Shown in pieces: positions 42,452 through 52,047 of a DNA stretch of 64,000 nt. Numbering within the stretch: the first letter of the stretch is position 1; every line of letters starts with the position of its first letter. The position numbers and the translations under genes were made by a program. Origin of the DNA: Streptomyces olivochromogenes (lineage in GTDB: Bacteria > Actinomycetota > Actinomycetes > Streptomycetales > Streptomycetaceae); the NCBI RefSeq assembly GCF_021538895.1, contig NZ_JADDRL010000017.1, positions 1 through 64,000 of the forward strand, in the 5' to 3' direction. The notes beneath the pieces were generated by a model. It made no database searches. It worked only from the letters and a program-made list of their open reading frames with translations, and was not told where the DNA came from.

Positions 42452-43177
42452 TTGTTCTACTACCTGCTGAAACATGTGTTGTTGGGTCCCTTGTTGAGAC
42501 TGTTCTTCCGGCCGCGAATAGAGGGCCTGGACAACGTGCCGGCGTCGGGGCCGGCCATCGTCGCCGGCAACCACCTCTCGTTCTCGGACCACTTCCTGAT
42601 GCCGGCGATGCTCAAGCGGCGCATCACCTTCCTCGCCAAGGCCGAGTACTTCACCGGACCGGGCATCAAGGGCCGTCTGACCGCGGCCTTCTTCCGCAGC
42701 GCGGGCCAGATCCCGGTCGACCGCTCCGGCAAGGACGCGGGCCAGGCGGCGATCCGCGAGGGTCTCGGGGTGCTGCGCAAGGGCGAGTTGCTCGGCATCT
42801 ACCCGGAGGGCACGCGCTCGCACGACGGCCGGCTCTACAAGGGCAAGGTCGGGGTCGCCGTGATGGCGCTGAAGGCCGGGGTCCCGGTCGTCCCCTGCGC
42901 GATGATCGGCACCTTCGAGGCGCAGCCGCCCGGCAAGGTCATCCCGAACGTCCACCCGGTCGTCATCCGCTTCGGCAAGCCCCTCGACTTCTCCCGCTAC
43001 GCCGGAATGGAGAACGAGAAGGCGATCCTGCGCGCCGTCACCGACGAGATCATGTACGCGATCCTGACGCTCTCGGAGCAGGAGTACGTCGACCAGTACG
43101 CGGCGGTCGTCAAGGCGGAGGAGACCGCCTCGAAGGGCGAACGGGAACGCAGATTCCCGCGGGCGCCGCTCGGTTGA
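42452..43177 (+). CDS. PlsC-type 1-acylglycerol-3-phosphate acyltransferase family protein
   Basis: This is a 241-residue acyltransferase starting at TTG 42452 (LFYYLLKHVLLGPLLRLFF), with GAGGAG about 10 bases upstream. An upstream in-frame region is not conserved. The hydrophobic N-terminus is membrane-inserted. Motif NHLSFSDHF is the HX4D catalytic site, YPEGTRSHDG the phosphate-binding block, and VPVVPCAMIGTF block IV. It acylates lysophosphatidic acid or a related acceptor. It may act with the patatin-like protein upstream in membrane lipid turnover, but there is a 237-base gap and probably a separate promoter (TACACT at 42369-42374). Confidence 0.9.
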   Translation: MFYYLLKHVLLGPLLRLFFRPRIEGLDNVPASGPAIVAGNHLSFSDHFLMPAMLKRRITFLAKAEYFTGPGIKGRLTAAFFRSAGQIPVDRSGKDAGQAAIREGLGVLRKGELLGIYPEGTRSHDGRLYKGKVGVAVMALKAGVPVVPCAMIGTFEAQPPGKVIPNVHPVVIRFGKPLDFSRYAGMENEKAILRAVTDEIMYAILTLSEQEYVDQYAAVVKAEETASKGERERRFPRAPLG

Positions 43178-43210
43178 GCCTCGCGCTCGACGGGCGCGGA
43201 CGAAGAGGAA

Positions 43211-43236
43211 GGGGCGGCCGGAGTTCCGGCCGCCCC
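43211..43236. terminator. Bidirectional terminator between plsC-like and peptidase genes
   Basis: GGGGCGGCCGGA and TCCGGCCGCCCC form a 12-base perfect dyad with a 2-base centre, between two converging stop codons. Confidence 0.85.
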
Positions 43237-43257
43237 TCGCTCGTGTACCGGACGTGG

Positions 43258-44853
43258 TTACGGCTTGGGCGTCGCGTGCGGCGCGCAGGTCACGTCGGCG
43301 GTGTCGACCTTGCCGTCGATCAGGTAGGCGTCGACCCGGCTGTTGATGCACGGGTTGACCAGGCCGGTCACGCCGTGCGAGCCCGCGCCCTTCTCGGTGA
43401 TCAGGCGGGAGCCCTTGAAGCGCTGGTGCAGTGAGACGGCGCCCGGGTACGGGGTGGCCGCGTCACGCGTGGACTGCACGATGAGGACCGGCGGCAGACC
43501 CTTGTGGGTCTTGACGTTCACCGGGGTCTGCTGCTTGACCGGCCAGGTGGCGCACGGCAGGTTCATCCATGCGTTGGCCCAGGTCATGAACGGGTAGTCC
43601 TTGTTGAGCTTCGTGTTGTCCCGGTCCCACTTCTTCCAGCTGGTGGGCCACTTGGCGTCGGTGCACTCGACGGCCGTGTAGACGGCGTTGCCGTTCTCCG
43701 CGGAGATGTTGCCCGCGGTGTCGGACAGGTCGGGCGAGGCCGCGTCGACGAGTGCCTGGGTGTCACCGGCCACGTACTTGCTGAAGACGGTGGCGACCGG
43801 CACCCACGAGGAGTCGTAGTACGGGGCGCTCTGGAAGAAGGAGATCAGCTCGGCCGGGCCGACGACCCCGCCGATGGGGTTCTTCTTGGCGGTCGCGCGC
43901 AGTTCGAGCCACTTGGCCTGGACGGCGTCGCGAGTCGTGCCGAGGTGGAAGGCGGCGTCGTTGGCGGCGACCCAGTCCTCCCAGTCCTTCCAGCGGCCCT
44001 CGAAGGCGATGTCCTGGTTCAGGTTGGCCTGGTACCAGATGTTCTCGCGCGCCGGGTCGACCACGCTGTCCACGATCATCCGGCGGACGTGGCCCGGGAA
44101 CAGCGTGCCGTAGACGGCGCCGAGGTAGGTGCCGTAGGAGACGCCCAGGTAGTTGAGCTTCTTCTCGCCGAGCGCGGCCCGGATGACGTCCAGGTCGCGT
44201 GCGGTGTTCGGCGTGGTCATGTGCGGCAGCATCGTGCCGCTGCGCTCGTAGCAGCCGTCGGCGTACTCGCGGGCCAGCTTGCGCTGGGCCTTCTTGTCGG
44301 CCTCGGTGTCCGGCACCGGGTCCATCTTGGGCGCCTTGACGAACTCCTGCGGGTCGATGCAGGAGATCGGCGTGGAGTGGCCGACGCCGCGCGGGTCGAA
44401 GCCCACGAAGTCGTACGCCTTGGAGGTGTTGACCCACAGGGGGTTCTTGGTGGTGACCCGGCGCGGGAACCGCAGGCCGGAGCCGCCGGGGCCGCCCGGG
44501 TTGTAGATGAGCGCGCCCTGGCGCTCCGACTTCGTCCCGGTGCTGCCGATGCGGTCGACGGCGAGCTTGATCTGCTTGCCGAACGGCTTCGCGTAGTCGA
44601 GCGGCACGGTGACCCAGCCGCACTGGATCGGCTTCTCCAGCCCCCAGTCGGCCGGGCAGTCCTGCCAGTCGATGCCCGCCTTCGCGGCCCGCGCGGCGGC
44701 GATCGTGGCGCCGCGGGCCTCCCGGTCCTGGCCGGGCCGGCTGTCGGCGCTGGCCGTGGGCGCCGCGAGGGCGCCGGTTATCAGCGTGGCCGTGACGAGG
44801 ACTCCGGCCGAACCGAGCGTCAGCGCGCGGTTCTTCGGTCTGATGTCCCTCAA
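43258..44853 (-). CDS. tap: Secreted tripeptidyl aminopeptidase (S33 family)
   Basis: This is a 531-residue exported alpha/beta hydrolase. The start is TTG 44853 (LRDIRPKNRALTLGSAG), chosen for the GGGAGGGG site 6 bases upstream. The signal sequence runs to about GALAAPTASADS. Catalytic Ser is in NYLGVSYGTYLGAVYG, Asp in VLIVQSTRDAATPYPG, and His in GAGSHGVTGLVNPC. YNPGGPGGSG provides the oxyanion site. Length and motifs match streptomycete tripeptidyl aminopeptidase, which removes N-terminal tripeptides from secreted proteins. ATCCGataacCGGAT at 44946-44960 may be part of its regulatory region. Confidence 0.92.
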   Translation of the reverse strand: MRDIRPKNRALTLGSAGVLVTATLITGALAAPTASADSRPGQDREARGATIAAARAAKAGIDWQDCPADWGLEKPIQCGWVTVPLDYAKPFGKQIKLAVDRIGSTGTKSERQGALIYNPGGPGGSGLRFPRRVTTKNPLWVNTSKAYDFVGFDPRGVGHSTPISCIDPQEFVKAPKMDPVPDTEADKKAQRKLAREYADGCYERSGTMLPHMTTPNTARDLDVIRAALGEKKLNYLGVSYGTYLGAVYGTLFPGHVRRMIVDSVVDPARENIWYQANLNQDIAFEGRWKDWEDWVAANDAAFHLGTTRDAVQAKWLELRATAKKNPIGGVVGPAELISFFQSAPYYDSSWVPVATVFSKYVAGDTQALVDAASPDLSDTAGNISAENGNAVYTAVECTDAKWPTSWKKWDRDNTKLNKDYPFMTWANAWMNLPCATWPVKQQTPVNVKTHKGLPPVLIVQSTRDAATPYPGAVSLHQRFKGSRLITEKGAGSHGVTGLVNPCINSRVDAYLIDGKVDTADVTCAPHATPKP

Positions 44854-44945
44854 GTGGGCCCCTCCCGTGCATGGTTGCGGATGGTCACCGGGATCCTCGC
44901 GGCTGTGAAGAGCCTGAGAACAGGGGTCGTCGACCTTCTTTACCA

Positions 44946-44960
44946 ATCCGATAACCGGAT
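44946..44960. promoter_or_regulatory. Dyad ATCCG-N5-CGGAT upstream of tap
   Basis: This is a 5+5+5 inverted repeat 93-107 bases before the tap start, in a short AT-rich stretch between ureD and tap. The binding protein is unknown. Confidence 0.35.
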
Positions 44961-44982
44961 GATCATGTCCCGCTGAGCGGAA

Positions 44983-45737
44983 TCAACCGATCAGTGCCAG
45001 TGCCTCGTCCAGCACCCGCCGCAACCGCAGCCCGTCGGACGCCAGAGCGGTCACCAGCACGGCGGGCCCCGCGAGCGGCACCAGCGCAGCGCACTCCCCC
45101 AGCATCCGCGCGGCCGCCGGCTCCTCCTCGAACTCCTGCCGTACGACCACAAGTTGCCCCACGGCCCGATGCCCGGCGAGCACGGCGGGCCCGTCCCAGC
45201 CGCCCGGCGCACCGGGTCCGCAGGCCAGCTCCTGATCGAGCACGGTCCGCCCCGCCACCCGCACCGTAAGACGACTGCCGAGCCGTCCGGGTTGCTCACC
45301 CACCCGCCCCAGCACCTGCTCCTCGCGGAACACGAGCCGCGCACCGCCGGCGAGCTCGACCCGGGTGGTGACCCGCAGGTCGCTCCCCGCCGCCGAGATC
45401 AACGGCTCGGGCAGCCACCGCAGTTCCCCTTCGTCGGCGACGTCGAGCCGGACGTCGTAGTGCGCCTCGCCCTTCGCCTGCCCCGGCAGCGCGAGGGTGG
45501 CGGCGGCGGACCGGACCTCCAACCGGGCCCCCTGTCCCACCTCCGCCGCGACGGCGAAGCGGTCCCCGCCGAGCGGCCCGCTCATCGCCCCCACCAGCAT
45601 GACCCGGGCCTCGTCACCGCCCGCCCTCGTCCGGCGGAGCGCGAGCGGCCCCTCCCCTCGCAGCACGGGCAGCGAGGTGCCGCCGCGCCCGTCCGCCCGC
45701 GCGACGATCCGCGCGACGGCCCGTACCCCGGTCGCGG

Positions 45738-45741
<4 letters not shown>
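44983..45741 (-). CDS. ureD: Urease accessory protein UreD
   Basis: This is a 252-residue UreD/UreH. ATG 45741 overlaps the ureG stop (ATGA). Conserved stretches are [30 protein letters not shown] and [14 protein letters not shown]. It forms the urease activation complex with UreF and UreG and guides nickel into the UreC active site. It is the last gene of ureABCFGD. No ureE is present, as is usual in streptomycete urease operons. Confidence 0.92.
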
Positions 45742-46415
<674 letters not shown>

Positions 46416-46505
46416 GTACGGCTCCTGTACGAGCTGACGTGATTCCTGGAAAGGCCCGAATCCCGTGGGCCGGCGTCTCGACCCACCGAGTCCGGCGCCG
46501 GGCAC

Positions 46506-47180
46506 CTACGAAGCGAACAGCCGGACAGCCCACGCCGCATGAGCCTCCGCGCTGACCTCCAACACCGGCCCGGAAGCCGCGGGCAACACATCCACCCCGT
46601 CGACCGATGCCCGCCGCCCCGCCTCCACGGCCTGGTCCACCACCCGGTCCACCTCCCCGGCCAACCGCGCCAACACCCCGGCCGCATCGAACGGATCGAG
46701 ACTCAGCAACCGCACCGCCGCCGTCGCGGGCCCACTGACGCTCTCGTACGCCGCGCAGTACGCCGCGTCGTCCGCCCCCAGCCCCGCCGCCCGTGCCGTG
46801 AGCCCGAGCACCACCGGCTGATGCGCCCCCTTGGGGAACTCCCCTGCCAGGGCGTCCAGTTCGGCCGAGGGCCAGGTCGCCCGCGCCGCCCGCGTCAACT
46901 GCCGCCCGAGCCGCCGCGCGGCACCCCGCAACGCCGGCGAGGGCGTCCGCGCGTCCGCCGCCGCGTCCAACTCCCCGGGATCCAGCCCGAGTACGGCCGC
47001 CGCGGCGATCGAGGCCGCGACGAGCCCCGCCGTGTGCAGCCGGCCCCGGCAGAAGTCCTCCAGGTTCGCGGCCCCGGTGATCCGCCCGGCGCGGACGGCC
47101 GCCTCCGCCCCGCCGGAGTGCGCGTGCCCCCCGGCGGGAAAGCGGCCGTCGGCCAGGACCAGTAGCGCTGCCCGTGCCAT
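46506..47180 (-). CDS. ureF: Urease accessory protein UreF
   Basis: This is a 224-residue helical protein from ATG 47180. It shows ALLVLADGRFPAGGHAHSGG at the start, followed by RLHTAGLVAASIAAAAV and FPKGAHQPVVLGLTARAAG. UreF gates UreG activity in the UreD-UreF-UreG complex. It lies 9 bases after ureC in the operon. Confidence 0.9.
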   Translation of the reverse strand: MARAALLVLADGRFPAGGHAHSGGAEAAVRAGRITGAANLEDFCRGRLHTAGLVAASIAAAAVLGLDPGELDAAADARTPSPALRGAARRLGRQLTRAARATWPSAELDALAGEFPKGAHQPVVLGLTARAAGLGADDAAYCAAYESVSGPATAAVRLLSLDPFDAAGVLARLAGEVDRVVDQAVEAGRRASVDGVDVLPAASGPVLEVSAEAHAAWAVRLFAS

Positions 47181-47189
47181 CTCGCCCCC

Positions 47190-48911
47190 TCAGAAGAGGA
47201 AGTAACGCTGGGCCATGGGAAGTTCGGCGGCCGGTGCCGCCTCGACCAGCTCCCCGTCGATGCGTACGGCGAAGCTGTCGGGGTCGACCTGGACCCGCGG
47301 CCGCGCGTCGTTCTCCTTCATCTCGGCCTTCGTCACCCCGCGCGTCGACTCGATGGCGACGAAGCGCTTGCCCAGCCGCAGCCGCTCCGGCAGCCCGTCC
47401 TCGACGGCCAGCGGCGCCACGAAGTTGACCGAATTGGCCGCGGGCGCCCGCCCCATCGCCCCGTACATCGGACGCGGCAGGATCGGCTGCGGCGTCGGAA
47501 TGGAGGCGTTCGCGTCGCCCATCTGCGCGTACGCGATCTGCCCGCCCTTGATGACGAGCTGCGGCTTCACACCGAAGAACGCGGGCTCCCACAGCACCAG
47601 GTCGGCGAGCTTCCCGGTCTCCACGGAGCCCACCTCCCGCGCGAGACCCTGCGCGAGCGCCGGATTGATCGTGTACTTGGCGACGTACCGCCGCACCCGC
47701 AGGTTGTCGGCGCGCCCGTCCCCCGGCAGGGCGCCCCGCCGCCGCTTCATCACGTGCGCGGTCTGCCAGGTCCGCAGGACGACCTCGCCGACCCGCCCCA
47801 TGGCCTGGGAGTCGGACGAGATGATCGAGATGGCGCCCAGGTCGTGGAGTATGTCCTCCGCCCCGATGGTGGACGGCCGGATCCGGGACTCGGCGAAGGC
47901 GAGATCCTCCGGCACGGCAGGGTTGAGGTGATGACACACCATCAGCATGTCGAGGTGTTCCTCGGCGGTGTTGACGGTGTACGGCCGCGTCGGATTCGTC
48001 GAGCTGGGCAGCACGTGCGGCTCGGAGACGACGGTCATGATGTCCGGCGCGTGCCCGCCGCCCGCGCCCTCCGTGTGGTACGCGTGGATGCCGCGCCCGC
48101 CGATCGCGGCGAGGGTGTCGCCGACGAACCCGGCCTCGTTCAGCGTGTCCGTGTGGATGGCGACCTGGATGCCGGTCCGGTCGGCGACGGTCAGCGAGGC
48201 GTCGATGACGGCCGGGGTGGAGCCCCAGTCCTCGTGCAGCTTGAGGCCCAGCGCACCGCCGCGGATCTGCGAGAGCATCGCCTCCTGGGAGACGGTGTTG
48301 CCCTTGCCGAGGAAGCCGATGTTGAGCGGGTACCGCTCCATCGCCTCCAGCATCCGGGCCAGATGCCAGGGGCCGGGCGTCACGGTGGTCGCCTTGGAGC
48401 CCTCGGCGGGCCCGGTGCCGCCGCCGACCAGGGTGGTGATGCCGGCGGAGAGCGCCTCGTCCGCGATCTGCGGGCAGATGAAGTGGACGTGCGCGTCGAT
48501 GGCGCCCGCGGTCAGGATCCGTCCGTTGCCGGCGATCACCTCGGTCTCCGGGCCGATGACCAGATCCGGGTGCACGCCGTCCATGGTGTCGGGGTTGCCC
48601 GCCTTGCCGATGCCGGCGATCCGGCCGTCGCGGATGCCGACGTCGGCCTTGACGATCCCCCAGTGGTCGATGACGACGACACCGGTGATCACGGTGTCGG
48701 GGGTGCCGTCGGCGCGGGTGGCGCGCGACTGGCCCATGGACTCCCGGATGACCTTGCCACCGCCGAACACGGCCTCGTCACCGGCGAGTCCGGGCCCGCC
48801 GCAGCGGTCCTCCTCGATCTCGACGAGCAGGTCGGTGTCGGCGAGCCGGATCCGGTCGCCGGTGGTCGGCCCGAACAGGTCGGCGTACGCGGCGCGGGAG
48901 AGCTCAGGCAT
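47190..48911 (-). CDS. ureC: Urease subunit alpha
   Basis: This is a 573-residue catalytic subunit from ATG 48911, with GGAGG upstream and an 8-base overlap with ureB. Nickel ligands include His141 and His143 (DAHVHFICP) and the carbamylated Lys224 ([10 protein letters not shown]). The mobile flap contains [20 protein letters not shown]. It hydrolyses urea to ammonia and carbamate with UreA and UreB. All expected active-site residues are intact. Confidence 0.97.
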   Translation of the reverse strand: MPELSRAAYADLFGPTTGDRIRLADTDLLVEIEEDRCGGPGLAGDEAVFGGGKVIRESMGQSRATRADGTPDTVITGVVVIDHWGIVKADVGIRDGRIAGIGKAGNPDTMDGVHPDLVIGPETEVIAGNGRILTAGAIDAHVHFICPQIADEALSAGITTLVGGGTGPAEGSKATTVTPGPWHLARMLEAMERYPLNIGFLGKGNTVSQEAMLSQIRGGALGLKLHEDWGSTPAVIDASLTVADRTGIQVAIHTDTLNEAGFVGDTLAAIGGRGIHAYHTEGAGGGHAPDIMTVVSEPHVLPSSTNPTRPYTVNTAEEHLDMLMVCHHLNPAVPEDLAFAESRIRPSTIGAEDILHDLGAISIISSDSQAMGRVGEVVLRTWQTAHVMKRRRGALPGDGRADNLRVRRYVAKYTINPALAQGLAREVGSVETGKLADLVLWEPAFFGVKPQLVIKGGQIAYAQMGDANASIPTPQPILPRPMYGAMGRAPAANSVNFVAPLAVEDGLPERLRLGKRFVAIESTRGVTKAEMKENDARPRVQVDPDSFAVRIDGELVEAAPAAELPMAQRYFLF

Positions 48912-49215
48912 CGAGGGCACCTCCGGTCTCCCCGCGCAGTCCGGGCACGACGCGGGCGCCGGCCAGCGGTACGAGTTCGACGTCGACGGGGATGCCGGGC
49001 TCGAAGCGCACGGCGGTGCCGGCGGCGACGTTCAGCCGCAGCCCGCGCGCGGCGGCGCGGTCGAACTCCAGGCCGGGGTTGGCCTCGGCGAAGTGGTAGT
49101 GGGAGCCGACCTGGACGGGCCGGTCGGCGGCGTTGAGCACGGTCAGGCGAGTGACCTCGCGGCCCTCGTTGCAGACGATCGGCTCGTCGGCGAAGAGGAT
49201 CTCTCCGGGAATCAC
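48904..49215 (-). CDS. ureB: Urease subunit beta
   Basis: This is a 103-residue structural subunit with start ATG 49215. [20 protein letters not shown] and [17 protein letters not shown] are characteristic. It overlaps ureC by 8 bases and follows ureA after 13 bases. The beta subunit is part of the trimeric urease core. Confidence 0.95.
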   Translation of the reverse strand: MIPGEILFADEPIVCNEGREVTRLTVLNAADRPVQVGSHYHFAEANPGLEFDRAAARGLRLNVAAGTAVRFEPGIPVDVELVPLAGARVVPGLRGETGGALDA

Positions 49216-49228
49216 GACGGCCTCCCCG

Positions 49229-49531
49229 TCATACGATCGGGTCGTGGACGGTGACGAGCTTGGTGCCGTCCGGGAAGGTCGCCTCCACCTGGACGTCGTG
49301 GATCATCTCGGGGATGCCCTCCATGACGTCGTCCCGGGTGAGCAACGTGCGGCCGGAGGCCATCAGTTCGGCGACGGTACGTCCGTCGCGCGCGCCTTCG
49401 AGGATGTGCGACGTGATGAGCGCGACCGACTCGGGGTGGTTCAGCCTGAGGCCCCGGGCCCGGCGCTTGTCGGCCACGTCGGCCGCCACGTGGATCAGCA
49501 GCCGTTCTTGCTCGTGCGGGGTCAGTTGCAC
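49229..49531 (-). CDS. ureA: Urease subunit gamma
   Basis: This is a 100-residue subunit starting at GTG 49531 ([20 protein letters not shown]). That start gives the standard family length, so the longer in-frame extension is not used. [21 protein letters not shown] is diagnostic. It is the first gene of ureABCFGD. Its upstream region holds a GlnR-like box, consistent with nitrogen control of urease known in S. coelicolor. Confidence 0.94.
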   Translation of the reverse strand: MQLTPHEQERLLIHVAADVADKRRARGLRLNHPESVALITSHILEGARDGRTVAELMASGRTLLTRDDVMEGIPEMIHDVQVEATFPDGTKLVTVHDPIV

Positions 49532-49614
49532 GTCCCACCTCACCGTCCTCGCCCGGACCGTGCGGGGTCCGGATGCCGCGCCCCGGGGCAAAGTCCCTGG
49601 TGGCGTGATGCGGC

Positions 49615-49646
49615 AGGCTAGTTGGACCGAGTTTCGAGCACGTTAA
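49615..49646 (-). promoter_or_regulatory. Urease promoter with GlnR-like box
   Basis: On the minus strand TTAAC-N6-GAAAC (49646-49631) matches the GlnR half-box pair gTnAc-N6-GaAAc except at the first base. A TAGCCT -10-like element follows at 49620-49615. The box would overlap the -35 region, suiting repression. The distance to the ureA start is about 85-100 bases. GlnR control of ureA is established in S. coelicolor. Confidence 0.5.
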
Positions 49647-49769
49647 CCAAGCTGTGATCCCTCGGTCACCGGTGCGCGGTGCGCGCAGGCCCGTCAACGC
49701 CCTCAGTCCCGCCCTTCAGGGTTCCCTCGGGCGGTTCGCCGACAGGCGGCGGCCGAGGGTACCCCCGTG

Positions 49770-50120
49770 CCGAGCGTCGGCATGGTGGCCGCCCCCGCGA
49801 CGGACCCGCGCGGCAGCGCCCTCACGGCGAGCGTGCTACCGCTGGCCCCGGCCGCCACAGCGGCGGGCGCGGTGAGGACCCTGCTCGGGCTGCGCGGGTG
49901 GTGGTATTCGGCAACCCGTTCTCGGGCGCCACCTCGGCCCCGCAGGTGCCGACCGAGGCCGTCGGGACGATCGGCCAGTGGCTGCCGCTGGGCGCGGGCG
50001 CGACCCTGCTGGGCTCGGTGTCGTTCTTCGACGGCGCGGCGGCCGCCCCCCGCCCTCGGCCTGGGCGCCGCACTGGCCGGCAGCGCTGCGGTCCCGCGCC
50101 ACGAGCATCGCGTCGGCCCG
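49770..50120 (+). pseudogene. Remnant of an ABC-2 type/YhgE-like permease C-terminus
   Basis: Pieces of a membrane permease lie in two frames. They are ALTASVLPLAPAATAAGAV with RTLLGLRG (about 49815-49900), then VVFGNPFSGATSAPQVPTEA and TIGQWLPLGAGATLLGSVSF (about 49903-50040), then ALGLGAALAGSA (about 50055-50090). The GNPFSG, WLP-GAG and SFFDG words match the C-terminal part of actinobacterial ABC permease-like proteins. The N-terminal two thirds are missing and there are at least two frameshifts. This accounts for the otherwise gene-free 49650-50133. Confidence 0.55.
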
Positions 50121-50133
50121 GAGAGCCGTACCC

Positions 50134-50412
50134 CTAGGCCCCGTTGGACCCCCGGTGCTCGGCGGCGATGCCGAAGCGCCTGCGTTCGCGGGACGCGGGG
50201 GCGGGGTCGCGGACGCCGGAGACCGAGCTGATCACCGGCTCCTCGGCGGGCTCCTGGAGCTCCTCCAGCCGTTCGAGGTCGGCGGCGGAGACGAGGGCGA
50301 CGAGAGGCTTGCCGTGCCGGGTCACGACGACACGCTCACCGCCGTACACCACCCGGTTGATCAGGTCGGCGAGCTCAGCCCTGGCTTGAGTCACCGGAAT
50401 CTCGTAGGCCAT
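50134..50412 (-). CDS. Phd/YefM family antitoxin-like protein, no adjacent toxin
   Basis: This is a 92-residue protein from ATG 50412 ([20 protein letters not shown]). The N-terminal Phd/YefM DNA-binding fold runs to about residue 55, with [21 protein letters not shown]. The C-terminal 40 residues are charged and probably disordered, ending in EHRGSNGA. No toxin gene of RelE, Doc or PIN type lies downstream; only a permease remnant does. It is divergent from a clpP paralogue and shares its promoter region. It may be an orphan regulator or a solitary antitoxin acting on a distant toxin. Confidence 0.83.
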   Translation of the reverse strand: MAYEIPVTQARAELADLINRVVYGGERVVVTRHGKPLVALVSAADLERLEELQEPAEEPVISSVSGVRDPAPASRERRRFGIAAEHRGSNGA

Positions 50413-50480
50413 ACCCACAGCTTACGGGGCTCCCCCGGACACACCGCCCCGAGGACAGCCATCCCAAGAGTCTGTACGTC

Positions 50481-50497
50481 CTGTACATTTTTTACAG
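50481..50497. promoter_or_regulatory. Dyad CTGTA-N7-TACAG between the antitoxin and clpP genes
   Basis: CTGTAcatttttTACAG-type symmetry (50481-50497), with a further CTGTAC at 50472-50477, lies in an AT-rich stretch in front of the clpP-like gene. Phd-type proteins bind such dyads, so the antitoxin could control itself and clpP. Confidence 0.5.
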
Positions 50498-50540
50498 ACA
50501 GCTCTGCCGGAGACGGCTCTGCCGACAGGAGGGGTATGCC

Positions 50541-51176
50541 ATGACCCGACCGTCCGCCCGCTATGTCCTGCCCGAGTTCACCGAGCGCACGAGCACCGGC
50601 CACCGCACGCTCGATCCGTACTCCAAGCTCCTTCAGGAGCGGATCGTCTTCCTCGGCACACCCATCGACGACACGTCGGCCAACGACGTGATGGCACAGT
50701 TCATGCACCTGGAGCACGACAACCCCGACCGGGACATCTCGCTGTACGTCAACTCCCCCGGCGGCTCCTTCAGCGCGGCGGCGGCGATCTACGACACGAT
50801 GCGGTACGTCACCTGCGACGTGGAGACGATCTGCTTGGGCCAGACGGGTTCCTGCGCCGCGCTGTTGCTCGCGGCCGGCACACCGGGCAAGCGGTTCACG
50901 CTGCCGGGCGCGCGCATGCTGCTCCGGCAGCCGTCCCTGCCCGAGCCGGTGCAGGGCCAGCCGAGCGACCTCGTCATCCAGGCCGAGGAGTTGACCCGGG
51001 TCCGCGCCCTCCTCGAAGAGATGCTCGCCCGGCACACGGGCCGCGACCCGGAGCAGGTGCACGAGGACCTGGAGCGGGACATGGTGCTCGACGCGCAAGG
51101 AGCGCTGGAGTACGGGCTGGTGGACGGGATCATCCCGAGCCGCAGGGCCTCGCGCGGCACGCCGGACGCGAGGTGA
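50541..51176 (+). CDS. ClpP-like protease subunit lacking the catalytic histidine
   Basis: This is a 211-residue ClpP/S14-fold protein from ATG 50541, with AGGAGGGG upstream. The ClpP fold is clear ([37 protein letters not shown]). The nucleophile Ser104 is in TGSCAA and Asp180 in [10 protein letters not shown]. At the catalytic His position, 25 residues after the serine, the sequence is [10 protein letters not shown] with Arg129 instead of the usual IHQP. The serine protease triad is thus broken, and it may work only in mixed rings with another ClpP, or as a regulator. A small unknown gene follows after 7 bases. Confidence 0.9.
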   Translation: MTRPSARYVLPEFTERTSTGHRTLDPYSKLLQERIVFLGTPIDDTSANDVMAQFMHLEHDNPDRDISLYVNSPGGSFSAAAAIYDTMRYVTCDVETICLGQTGSCAALLLAAGTPGKRFTLPGARMLLRQPSLPEPVQGQPSDLVIQAEELTRVRALLEEMLARHTGRDPEQVHEDLERDMVLDAQGALEYGLVDGIIPSRRASRGTPDAR

Positions 51177-51183
51177 GCCGCCG

Positions 51184-51492
51184 ATGCTGCCACCGGAACT
51201 TCCGCCGCTGCCCGCGCTGACCCGTGCCGAGGGCGAGTTGATCGACCGATACCTGGACGTGGTCGATCTGCTCGGCCGGATCAACCCGGGCCGGCACGGG
51301 GACACGTACCGTGGACTGCGGGCGGCCCAGGCGCTGGTCGCCAAGGCCACGGACTTGCGCGACGCGCTGGCCCTGATGCACCGAAGGGGCGAGGCGGAGG
51401 TGCACGCGGCCACTCTGGCACGGGCGTTGCGGGTGCTCGACGGCGAACGACGCACCGCCCGCCTCGCCGTGCCGCCCGACGACACCTGCTGA
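51184..51492 (+). CDS. Uncharacterised small protein downstream of clpP
   Basis: This is a 102-residue protein starting at ATG 51184, with GAGGTGAG 8 bases upstream, inside the clpP stop region. It is predominantly helical (RAEGELIDRYLDVVDLLGR, RAAQALVAKATDLRDALALM, HAATLARALRVLDGERR). It has no signal peptide, membrane segment or cysteine pair. I do not recognise the family. Tight spacing with the clpP paralogue suggests they act together. Confidence 0.7.
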   Translation: MLPPELPPLPALTRAEGELIDRYLDVVDLLGRINPGRHGDTYRGLRAAQALVAKATDLRDALALMHRRGEAEVHAATLARALRVLDGERRTARLAVPPDDTC

Positions 51493-52047
51493 CGGCGTGG
51501 GTTGACCGCGCGGCTGTCCGTCGACACGTGCGCGGTCCGGTCGAAACGATCCAAATGACGTACCCCCGTTCGGCGTAGCGGCGCGTCCTTTCACTCGACC
51601 GTCAGGGTTGCGCAACGCGCTTGCCCGAGAGGTGTCGTGAGGCGCTTTCGCGCTGGTCCGGGGCCTCGTGACCCACTGGACCATGACTCGAACACAGCAC
51701 TGTCCACCCGAACGGGTGAGTGGTGAGTAACACCACAAATCCCCGATTCCATTGGGATTTTCGGACACCTGTGAGTGAAGATCCCTGTCTGACGACAAGC
51801 CCCCGCCACAACGGCGGGGCGGTCCGGGCGGACGCCGAGTCCTGCCGCCGCCCGGATGACCGGTCGACAGGAGTGGATCGGCAGGAGTGGAGGACCCGAG
51901 CAAGACGGGTCGCCGGAACGGACGTTCTTCGTCTGTTTGTTCGTTCCGAGCAGCCCTTGGGGTGAAGCCGCGGCAACGCGGCCGGGCAACTTCGCCAGCC
52001 CGAATCCGACAGGTCATCCTTCACAGGCGGCTGACGAAGGGTTGCGC
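51493..52047 (+). promoter_or_regulatory. Long leader region of the NlpC/P60 gene
   Basis: This 555-base stretch has no credible gene. It contains AAATCCC-N10-GGGATTT (about 51736-51759), a GC hairpin (CCCCGCC-ACAA-GGCGGGG, about 51805-51823), a second large GC-rich dyad (about 51824-51862), and then the riboswitch aptamer. The promoter was not identified with confidence. Confidence 0.55.
51900..52036 (+). ncRNA. Cyclic-di-AMP riboswitch (ydaO-yuaA type)
   Basis: The leader carries consensus blocks of the ydaO class in order: GGTCGCCGGAACGG, CAGCCCTTGGGGTGAAGCC, the GCCGGGCAACTTCGCC region, AGCCCGAATCCGACAGGTCA and CACAGGCGGCTGACG. The class binds cyclic di-AMP and switches off cell-wall hydrolase genes in actinobacteria. 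The aptamer ends only a few bases before the ribosome site GAAGGG (52036-52041) and the ATG (52048), so ligand folding could affect either transcription or ribosome access. Confidence 0.87.

Noticed and set aside
51591-51989. Minus-strand frames opposite the NlpC/P60 leader
   Set aside because: They are antisense to a structured riboswitch region and their translations have no protein-like features.
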